Notes under the pieces: generated by a model
Told to the model about the DNA's origin: nothing
Database searches by the model: none
The model's input: only the letters and a program-made list of their open reading frames with translations
Origin: an uncultured Planctomycetaceae bacterium
GTDB taxonomy: Bacteria; Planctomycetota; Planctomycetia; Pirellulales; UBA1268
DNA length: 12,054 bases
Assembly: GCA_903958265.1 (NCBI GenBank)
Contig: CAJBSQ010000286.1
Coordinates: 1-12,054, forward strand
Direction: 5' to 3'
Translations under genes and position numbers: made by a program
In this document: positions 1-12,054 of the stretch, piece by piece
How the letters are laid out: each line of letters opens with the position of its first letter
Position numbering within the stretch: position 1 is the first letter of the stretch

Positions 1-852
1 CTTGCGAACGGCGACGAGTTCGCTGCGCTCGAGGCCCTCGATGTGGCGGTCTGCCCAGGAGCGCATCCGATTCGCCGCGGTGGCGTGGTCGGTGAACTCT
101 CCGAGCCTCTCCTGCATCGATTCCAGGGAGCGCTCGCACCTGCCCCGCACCTGGTCCGGAAATACGCTGGCAAAAATCTCGAGGGTGTACCGCAGCCGCT
201 TCCCCTCCAGTCGCAGGTGGTGGAGGTCGGCCTCGTCTCGGAGCCGACGGCCTTTGGCATGGTTGAAAAACCGCCTGAGCAGCGGCCGGAGCCGTCGCTG
301 CGCGTAGTCTCGCAATGGCTCCTGGCCCCGCTTGCCTGCGGAGATCCGCCCGACGAGCGTGTTCACCCGCCCGTGCCAGTCGGCGTTCGCGATCGCCGTA
401 TGAATCTCCACCACCGGCTGCCGGCTGCCGATCCGTTCTCGGGACAGCATCGCCGCCAGTCGCCGCCGCGCCGCTGCGGCCGGGCCGTCGGGCTTCTCGT
501 CTCGGCGGTCCGAATCATGCCCAAACCGGGCGACGATCACGTCGAGGTCGCGGGCAGCCCCCGCGGCGCGGCGAATCCGGCGGAGCGACCGTTCAAACCA
601 ACGGCGACGCTTCCGCGGCAGCAGGTCGCGGAAGGCGGAGATCGTCGCCAGCGCCCGCCTGGTGGAGACCCGCAGCCGATGGATGTGTTTCGGTTCACCC
701 GGCCCCAGGCAGGCCTCATCGAGCGCTTCCTGGACGGCCCCGAGCCGCTGCCGCAGCACCCGGCCCGACACGTCGCCGATGGGCGTGTCCGAGGAGTCCG
801 TGACCACCCATGGGGAAGGCGGCCGTGTCGGCGTGGGTTGTGCCGGGATCAT
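1..852 (-). CDS. CHAD-domain protein, 3' end cut by window edge
   Basis: The minus strand is open from the ATG at 852 to the window edge, giving 284 codons with no stop, so the C-terminus lies outside. The visible protein is a helical, Arg/Lys-rich CHAD domain. The first half has HIHRLRVSTRR (residues 56-66) and ARDLDV (100-105). The second half repeats the pattern with LHHLRLEGKRLRY (210-222) and ends in a SMQERLGEFTDHATA motif (about 245-259). CHAD domains are known to bind inorganic polyphosphate through these conserved His and basic residues, and some localise to polyphosphate granules. No CYTH or other partner domain is visible, and no signal peptide, so it is probably cytoplasmic. The start is uncertain: no clear Shine-Dalgarno precedes 852, and an in-frame ATG at 903 would add 17 residues. 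A 121-nt gap separates it from the gene upstream. The family call is strong; the cellular role is inferred. Confidence 0.88.
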   Translation of the reverse strand, partial: MIPAQPTPTRPPSPWVVTDSSDTPIGDVSGRVLRQRLGAVQEALDEACLGPGEPKHIHRLRVSTRRALATISAFRDLLPRKRRRWFERSLRRIRRAAGAARDLDVIVARFGHDSDRRDEKPDGPAAAARRRLAAMLSRERIGSRQPVVEIHTAIANADWHGRVNTLVGRISAGKRGQEPLRDYAQRRLRPLLRRFFNHAKGRRLRDEADLHHLRLEGKRLRYTLEIFASVFPDQVRGRCERSLESMQERLGEFTDHATAANRMRSWADRHIEGLERSELVAVRK

Positions 853-973
853 CAGGACGAACGTTTCCGAGGGCTGAACGCAAGGATGCCCGCAGACCGA
901 CATCCTGCTGACACTGTAGGGACCGGCCGGCCGTCATGCCAGCATGTCCGCTTCCGGCGTGCTCCGGCCGGGG
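853..973 (-). other. Short intergenic gap upstream of the CHAD gene
   Basis: This 121-nt gap lies between the stop of the secreted-protein gene (974-976) and the CHAD start. It contains small GC-rich inverted repeats, such as a near-palindrome around the GGCCGGCC at 924-931 and CATGC-CA-GCATG at 935-946. I see neither a convincing -35/-10 promoter nor a T-tailed terminator. Whether the CHAD gene is cotranscribed with its neighbour cannot be decided from sequence alone. Confidence 0.4.
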
Positions 974-1855
974 TCAGCGTACCCCGACCGTTCGCGGCTC
1001 CGGCCCCGAGGCCACGGCGTCGTCGCCTGAACGCTTCGAGACGATCACGTCCGAAACAAATACCGTTCCCGCGGCCATCGAGCCATCCCCGGCCCAGAGG
1101 CGGCCCTTGGCCTCGATCGAATCGCCGGGGGCAACGAGGTCGAGCCGCGCTGCGTCAATCGTCGCCACGGCGTCCGGGGCGAGTTGCAGGGTCAGTCGGC
1201 GCAGGCTGCCGGCATCCACCCGCAGGACGATCAGATCCTTGCGAAGACTCACGACCGTGCCGACGATCGTGTCCACCCGATCGGGCCGCACGGCATCCGG
1301 GCGGAAGTCCGCCGGGGGCGTCACGATCTCGAATGCTGCGACGGGCTCGGTGCCGCGGCCGCGCTGGTCCACCTCAGCCCTGAGGCGGACGACCATGCCG
1401 ACGGCAAGCAGCGATGCGGGGGCTCTGCCAGCCACGCTGAACCTCGTCACCCCGGCGGGATGAAACTGCGCCACGAGCGGTTCGGCCGGGCTTGCCGTAT
1501 CCGCCTGCTCCACGAAGGCGATCATGCCCCCGGCGGCCTGCCCCGCCGTCGCTCGGACGATTCCCTTGAACTCGGCCTCAGGAAGCCGGTCGATCACCAG
1601 CTTGTTCTCTGCCACGGGAACCGTGATCGCCCGGTTGGATCCGCGGCACGCTCCGAGGTTCCAGAGTCGCTCATACGACTTCTGCACCTGAGCCGATTTG
1701 TAGAACGTTCCCCAATGGATCGTGCCGTCGGCCGCTACCGGAGGGAGTGCCTCGTGCGCATCGGCATACGGGTTGTAGGGGGTAGCCTGGGCAGAGGTGC
1801 CACCCACCCAGGCCGTGGCGGCGACGAACACGAAAGAAAGGCAGGCATGTCTCAA
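974..1855 (-). CDS. Secreted protein of unknown function with signal peptide and two beta-rich modules
   Basis: This is a 293-residue protein that I do not recognise by name. I chose the TTG at 1855 because GGAG lies 8 nt upstream and the protein then opens with a textbook signal peptide. The signal has a short basic n-region (LRHA), a hydrophobic core (CLSFVFVAATAWVG) and an AQA cleavage site after residue 24. An in-frame TTG at 1921 would add 22 residues, lacks a ribosome site and would bury the signal. The mature protein begins with an aromatic, charged stretch (about 46-75, one Cys at 70). Two beta-strand-rich segments follow (about 95-178 and 195-273). The second, with a GTVVSLRKDLIVLRVD strand pair and a later VAPGDSIEAKG, resembles OB-like DUF5666-type domains; that is a visual impression. 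The tail is polar. It is probably periplasmic or exported. The gene follows the rpoC terminator region, so a link to transcription is unlikely. Confidence 0.82.
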   Translation of the reverse strand: MRHACLSFVFVAATAWVGGTSAQATPYNPYADAHEALPPVAADGTIHWGTFYKSAQVQKSYERLWNLGACRGSNRAITVPVAENKLVIDRLPEAEFKGIVRATAGQAAGGMIAFVEQADTASPAEPLVAQFHPAGVTRFSVAGRAPASLLAVGMVVRLRAEVDQRGRGTEPVAAFEIVTPPADFRPDAVRPDRVDTIVGTVVSLRKDLIVLRVDAGSLRRLTLQLAPDAVATIDAARLDLVAPGDSIEAKGRLWAGDGSMAAGTVFVSDVIVSKRSGDDAVASGPEPRTVGVR

Positions 1856-1863
1856 GGGGGTTG

Positions 1864-1867
1864 CTCC
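1864..1867 (-). promoter_or_regulatory. Shine-Dalgarno deciding the TTG start of the secreted protein
   Basis: GGAG on the minus strand ends 8 nt before the TTG at 1855. No comparable motif precedes the alternative TTG at 1921. The placement also makes the signal peptide start at the right distance, so two independent lines support this start. Confidence 0.75.
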
Positions 1868-1919
1868 AGACTGGACGGGATCCGATCCCTCGACAGTACT
1901 TCGGCGGGCGACGGGCGGC

Positions 1920-1957
1920 AAAAACCGCCGCGGTCCGGTCCTGCCGGCAGGACCGGA
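1920..1957 (-). terminator. 24-nt perfect palindrome followed by a T5 run
   Basis: Positions 1934-1957 form a perfect palindrome with 12-base arms (TCCGGTCCTGCC and its complement), able to fold into a 10-bp stem with a CCGG loop. On the minus strand it is followed by a GC stretch that includes a small ACCG/CGGT hairpin, then five T's (1924-1920). The T run starts 9 nt after the main stem, farther than in a canonical intrinsic terminator. With the hairpin at 1964-2003 it forms a tandem structure after rpoC. I read it as part of the end of the rpoBC operon. Confidence 0.55.
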
Positions 1958-1963
1958 TAGGCA

Positions 1964-2003
1964 GACGGGCGTGGTCCCGGCTCAGCCGAAGACCACGCCC
2001 GTC
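1964..2003 (-). terminator. Strong 13-bp hairpin downstream of rpoC
   Basis: GACGGGCGTGGTC (1964-1976) pairs perfectly with GACCACGCCCGTC (1991-2003) across a 14-nt loop, which itself contains CGG/CCG. It lies 27 nt after the rpoC stop. In the direction of rpoC transcription no T tract follows immediately; on the plus strand an ATTTTGGTTTGG stretch follows. It may be a tail-less or tandem terminator, or a 3'-end stabilising hairpin for the rpoC message. Part of one arm can also pair with 2022-2029. Confidence 0.6.
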
Positions 2004-2030
2004 ATTTTGGTTTGGCCCTATGGGCGTGGG

Positions 2031-6362
<4,332 letters not shown>

Positions 6363-6448
6363 GTGTCATCTCCCTTTGTGCTTTGCAGAAACCGCTCGGA
6401 CAACCTGCTTGCTTCAACCCGCTTGCTTCAAACTGCTCAACCCACCCG
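6363..6448 (-). repeat. rpoB-rpoC gap with tandem 14-nt repeat
   Basis: The 86-nt gap carries two copies of GCTTGCTTCAA (plus-strand letters) at 6407-6417 and 6421-6431, exactly 14 nt apart. On the transcript this reads as two TTGAAGCAAGC elements in tandem. No hairpin terminator or promoter stands out. The rpoC ribosome site lies at the low-coordinate end of the gap. Confidence 0.7.
6370..6374 (-). promoter_or_regulatory. Shine-Dalgarno deciding the GTG start of rpoC
   Basis: GGGAG on the minus strand ends 7 nt before the GTG at 6362. The GTG also gives the expected N-terminus for a beta' subunit, with a zinc ribbon at residues 67-85. An out-of-frame ATG lies between the two and is not the start. 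Confidence 0.8.
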
Positions 6449-10207
<3,759 letters not shown>

Positions 10208-10217
10208 TGACAAAAAT

Positions 10218-10223
10218 CTCCTC
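10218..10223 (-). promoter_or_regulatory. Shine-Dalgarno of rpoB
   Basis: GAGGAG on the minus strand ends 10 nt before the ATG at 10207. The spacing to the alternative TTG at 10213 is only 4 nt, so this site favours the ATG. Confidence 0.75.
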
Positions 10224-10475
10224 GAAATAGTCTCGTGTCGGTCGCGAAGAACACGCGATCCGTTCAGGACACCGTCATGACTCGGGATCGCCGACCCGGG
10301 TCGAAATGTCTGCTCGACACTCCAACCACGAGGCTCCCGTCAGCGCGCACGCACCAACAGAAACGACGACCATCAGGGGGCGGCCTCTCAACAAAGGCAA
10401 ATGCGAAGGCACATGGCAGCACGGGGCAGGAGGGAGCGGACACCAACAAGCACCAAAGCACAAGCAAATACTATA

Positions 10476-10517
10476 CCGTTTGGCGACGGCGAGGCCAACC
10501 TCCCCGCCGCCAAACGG
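10476..10517 (-). terminator. 42-nt hairpin after rplL, probable attenuator or processing site
   Basis: The outer arms CCGTTTGGCG and CGCCAAACGG pair perfectly for 10 bp. Nine more positions pair with one G-T wobble and one mismatch, closing a TTGG loop, so the stem is about 19 bp. It begins 15 nt after the rplL stop codon. On the minus strand the following bases are TATAGTATTTGCTTGTGC, only partly T-rich. This fits a leaky terminator that lets some transcription reach rpoB, or an RNase III cleavage site, better than a full stop. Confidence 0.7.
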
Positions 10518-10532
10518 GCATTTGCGGGCTTT

Positions 10533-10952
10533 TTACTTGATCGAGACCTTGGCGCCAGCGTCCTCGAGCTCCTTCTTGAGCTTCTCGGCGTCGGCCTTCG
10601 AGATGCCTTCCTTGACCTTGGAGGGAGCACCCTCAACCGTGTCCTTGGCCTCCTTGAGACCCAGGCCGGTTGCAGCGCGAACCACCTTGATGACGCCGAT
10701 CTTATTGTCACCGAACGCGTCCAGAATGACGTCGAACTCGGTCTTCTCCACCGCGGCCTCGGCAGCGCCGCCAGCAGCACCGGCGCCCGGGGCGGCCATC
10801 ATGACCGCGCCGCCTGCCGCCGGCTTGATGCCGTGAACCTCGTCGAGGTAGTCCGACAACTCCTTCGCAGCCTTGAGAGTGAGGCCGACGATCTTGTCGC
10901 CGAGTTCCTTGGTGCCGTTCGAAAATTCACGAGTCGCTTCAGCCGTTGCCAT
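10533..10952 (-). CDS. rplL: 50S ribosomal protein L7/L12
   Basis: This 139-residue acidic stalk protein forms dimers on L10 and recruits EF-Tu, EF-G and other GTPases to the ribosome. The N-terminal dimerisation helices span about 8-42 and include GDKIVGLTLKAAKELSDYL. An Ala/Gly-rich hinge covers about 45-68. The conserved C-terminal domain (70-139) begins TEFDVILDAFGDNKIGVIKVV and contains GLGLKEAKDTVEGAP, the factor-binding face, ending in AGAKVSIK. The N-terminal part is about 10 residues longer than the compact E. coli form. The ATG at 10952 is chosen because AAGGA lies 9 nt upstream and the protein then starts at the family's usual place; an upstream in-frame ATG at 11072 would add 40 residues with no resemblance to L12. 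A 190-nt gap containing hairpins separates it from rplJ, so its expression may be set independently. Confidence 0.97.
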   Translation of the reverse strand: MATAEATREFSNGTKELGDKIVGLTLKAAKELSDYLDEVHGIKPAAGGAVMMAAPGAGAAGGAAEAAVEKTEFDVILDAFGDNKIGVIKVVRAATGLGLKEAKDTVEGAPSKVKEGISKADAEKLKKELEDAGAKVSIK

Positions 10953-11040
10953 CGCGCGAGGTCCTTTCCCTTCGAAAAATGCGGATCCGTCTGACGTGTC
11001 GACGGCCGCTGAATGTGAAAAATAGTGGTGTTGAGTGTCG

Positions 11041-11081
11041 AGCCGCCTTGCGGTGGCCCGGAGGCCATCCACCAGGGCCTC
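11041..11081 (-). promoter_or_regulatory. Mutually exclusive small hairpins in the rplJ-rplL gap
   Basis: Within the leader ahead of rplL, three stems compete for the same bases: GGTGG/CCACC (11052-11056 with 11069-11073), GAGGCC/GGCCTC (11061-11066 with 11076-11081) and GGCCC/GGGCC (11055-11059 with 11075-11079). They could form alternative RNA folds, or could simply be a by-product of high GC content. I saw no convincing promoter nearby. Confidence 0.3.
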
Positions 11082-11098
11082 TTGTCATACCATGCGGA

Positions 11099-11117
11099 TC
11101 GGCCGCGTGAAGGCCGA
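11099..11117 (-). promoter_or_regulatory. Small hairpin just after the rplJ terminator
   Basis: TCGGCC (11099-11104) pairs with GGCCGA (11112-11117) across a 7-nt loop. In transcription order it comes 3 nt after the T6 tract of the rplJ-end hairpin. It may back up that terminator or shape the rplL leader. The role is inferred. Confidence 0.4.
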
Positions 11118-11120
11118 CCC

Positions 11121-11154
11121 AAAAAACCCGGGCCTGACAGGGGTCACGGGCCCG
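11121..11154 (-). terminator. Intrinsic terminator-like hairpin overlapping the rplJ stop
   Basis: CGGGCC (11129-11134) pairs with GGCCCG (11149-11154). An inner TGAC/GTCA stem and a 4-nt loop sit between them, with a 2-nt bulge on one side. In the rplJ direction the stem is followed by GG and six T's (11126-11121), the layout of an intrinsic terminator. It overlaps the last codons of rplJ and its TGA at 11144-11146, so translating ribosomes would compete with its folding. That suggests partial read-through or translation-coupled attenuation before rplL. Confidence 0.7.
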
Positions 11155-11695
11155 CCGACTCGCCGCCCTCCGCCTTCTCGAGATCCTCGACCCGGGATTG
11201 AATCTGGCTCGCCAGCGCTCCGCCGGCCGACAGAATCTGCCCGGAAAGCGTGCCTGCCAGACCGGAGATCTGCCCGGAAAGAATCGAGAGTTGCTCCGAC
11301 CGCGTGGGCCACTTGGCCACCCGCTTGACATCGGCGGCCTCGAGCCGTGATCCGTCGAGCGCCCCGCCCCGGCACTCGAAGCCCTCGTAATCCTTGATGC
11401 CCTGCAGCCGATCGAGTTCCTTGGCGAGATCGACGACGTCTTCGCCACCCCAGGCGATCGCGAGCATCCCCGCAGACTGCTCGAACGCCGGAGCGAGCGA
11501 CGTGCCCGACATGGCACGCCTCGCCAGGCTGTTCTTGACGAGCTGCAGATTGATCCGCTTCTTGCGAAGGGTCTGCCGCAGCTGGGTGGTCTTCTGGGCA
11601 TCGAGCTTCCCAAGACTGACGACGATGAGGTCGCCCACGTCGTGGAGGCGGCCCTTGAGATCGTCGACCAGCATGTCTTTGATGGCTTTGCTCAT
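11144..11695 (-). CDS. rplJ: 50S ribosomal protein L10
   Basis: This 183-residue protein anchors the L12 stalk to 23S rRNA at the GTPase centre. The N-terminal RNA-binding domain (about 1-130) includes LRKKRINLQLVKNSLARRA (43-61), the family's most recognisable segment, and GMLAIAWGGED (76-86). The C-terminal helix (about 134-175) carries three consecutive 11-residue repeats starting at residues 138, 149 and 160 with the pattern x-L-S-G-Q-I (the third diverged to LASQI). In L10 such segments bind L12 N-terminal dimers. A short acidic, Gly-rich tail (171-183) follows. The length slightly exceeds the common 165-175 residues. The ATG at 11695 gives the expected MSKAIKDML start, but no clear Shine-Dalgarno precedes it; the 52-nt gap after rplA suggests cotranscription. 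No typical L10-binding leader fits in that gap. Confidence 0.96.
   Translation of the reverse strand: MSKAIKDMLVDDLKGRLHDVGDLIVVSLGKLDAQKTTQLRQTLRKKRINLQLVKNSLARRAMSGTSLAPAFEQSAGMLAIAWGGEDVVDLAKELDRLQGIKDYEGFECRGGALDGSRLEAADVKRVAKWPTRSEQLSILSGQISGLAGTLSGQILSAGGALASQIQSRVEDLEKAEGGESAGP
11235..11281 (-). repeat. 14-nt direct repeat inside rplJ, 33 nt apart
   Basis: ATCTGCCCGGAAAG occurs at 11235-11248 and again at 11268-11281. The 33-nt offset equals 11 codons and encodes the LSGQI core of two adjacent repeats in the L10 C-terminal helix. Identity at DNA level over all three codon positions suggests a fairly recent in-frame duplication or gene conversion. Confidence 0.8.
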
Positions 11696-11747
11696 GGCGT
11701 TATGAATCCGGGAAAACGTTGGGAATGGAGAAAGGGTCGGCCGAGGC
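11696..11747 (-). other. 52-nt rplA-rplJ gap
   Basis: The gap has no hairpin, T tract or promoter motif that I can support, and no strong Shine-Dalgarno close to the rplJ ATG; a GGA lies about 11 nt upstream. It is too short for the folded L10-binding leader known from other bacteria. Confidence 0.5.
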
Positions 11748-12054
11748 TCACGCGGCGACCATGATGCCGGGCGTCATGGTGCCCGAGATCGAGATGGACT
11801 TCACGTACTGCCCGCGAACACTCGACGGTTGAAGGCCGGTGATGTGATCGACGAAGGCGCGGATGTTGTCGACGAGTTTCTCGGCATCGAAGCTCGCCTT
11901 GCCCACGACCGCATGCACGATGCCGGTGGGGTCATTGCGAAACTCGACCTTGCCGGCCTTGTATTCGCTGACCGTCTTTTTGATGTCGGCCGTCACCGTT
12001 CCTGCTCGCGGGCTCGGCATCAGACCGCGAGGGCCGAGCACTTTTCCGAGCGGC
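11748..12054 (-). CDS. rplA: 50S ribosomal protein L1, 3' part only
   Basis: The visible 102 codons are the C-terminal part of L1, which binds the 23S rRNA L1 stalk and in many bacteria represses its own operon by binding the mRNA. The signature runs PLGKVLGPRGLMPSPRAGTVT at the window edge, followed by VEFRNDPTGIVHAVVGKASF, the typical returning strands of domain I. It ends in SISISGTMTPGIMVAA before TGA at 11748-11750. L1 is usually about 230 residues, so the first half lies beyond 12054. The GTG at 12041 is an internal Val, not a start, because the conserved PLGK precedes it in frame. Being the first gene seen in the cluster, its promoter and any L1 target site are outside the window. Confidence 0.95.
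   Translation of the reverse strand, partial: PLGKVLGPRGLMPSPRAGTVTADIKKTVSEYKAGKVEFRNDPTGIVHAVVGKASFDAEKLVDNIRAFVDHITGLQPSSVRGQYVKSISISGTMTPGIMVAA

Larger units (their letters stand above)
10208..10532 (-). other. 325-nt rplL-rpoB spacer
   Basis: This is the longest gene-free stretch in the window. Its upstream end (10476-10517) holds a strong hairpin, listed separately. The middle (about 10300-10470) is unstructured by eye apart from C/T-rich stretches and shows no -35/-10 pair that I trust. Near rpoB, GCGATCC (10255-10261) and GGATCGC (10285-10291) could form a 7-bp stem with a 23-nt loop. The rpoB ribosome site closes the region. A spacer of about this size, with an attenuator and RNase III processing site, is known between rplL and rpoB in E. 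coli; equivalence here is inferred from position only. Confidence 0.6.

Noticed and set aside
43..1383. 446-codon plus-strand open frame across the CHAD and secreted-protein genes
   Set aside because: The minus strand encodes two proteins with clear family or signal-peptide features; the plus product is Pro/Arg-rich and featureless.
10388..10414. Eight-residue Cys-rich minus-strand micro-ORF (MCLRICLC) in the rplL-rpoB spacer, possible leader peptide
   Set aside because: No Shine-Dalgarno precedes it and no terminator/anti-terminator pair surrounds it; chance is the simpler explanation.
10975..11010. Possible promoter (TCGACA with TATTTT) ahead of rplL
   Set aside because: The spacing is only 11 nt and no better -35/-10 combination fits, so I do not call a promoter.
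10953..11072. N-terminal extension of rplL from an upstream ATG
   Set aside because: The extra 40 residues do not resemble L12, overlap the leader hairpins, and the internal ATG at 10952 has its own AAGGA.
10979..11100. 9-nt direct repeat ATGCGGATC at 10979-10987 and 11092-11100 in the rplJ-rplL gap
   Set aside because: Too short to separate from chance in a GC-rich region and without further structure around it.

Overview
This window is a GC-rich bacterial chromosome segment carrying a classic information-processing cluster. All seven genes read on the minus strand. In transcription order (high to low coordinates) they are rplA (3' part only), rplJ, rplL, rpoB and rpoC, then an unrecognised secreted protein, then a CHAD-domain protein cut by the left edge. 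The rplL and rplJ protein style, the unusual rifampicin-region sequence of RpoB, the high GC and the planctomycete-like secreted protein suggest a Planctomycetota member, perhaps Pirellulales. That placement comes from memory of family sequences, not from a search.

Right part (about 10533-12054): the ribosomal L1, L10 and L12 genes. L10 and L12 form the flexible stalk that recruits translation GTPases. The L10 C-terminal helix shows three 11-residue repeats, the sort of segment that binds L12 dimers. A terminator-like hairpin with six T's overlaps the rplJ stop codon, so transcription into rplL may be attenuated or restarted.

Middle (2031-10532): rpoB and rpoC encode the catalytic core of RNA polymerase. 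A 325-nt spacer with a strong 42-nt hairpin separates rplL from rpoB, a layout like the E. coli attenuator and RNase III processing region. The 86-nt rpoB-rpoC gap holds a tandem 14-mer. RpoC carries an SI3-type insertion in its trigger loop. RpoB has Val where most bacteria have Phe in the rifampicin pocket.

Left part (1-2030): two strong hairpins follow rpoC and probably end the operon. The genes after them are not the rpsL-rpsG-fusA genes that often follow rpoC. They are an exported protein of unknown function, starting at a TTG with a good Shine-Dalgarno, and a CHAD protein of the likely polyphosphate-binding type.

I see no mobile element, CRISPR array, tRNA, rRNA or defence system, and no convincing undescribed multi-gene system. 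The points worth a second look are regulatory hairpins and lineage-specific features of the polymerase and stalk proteins.
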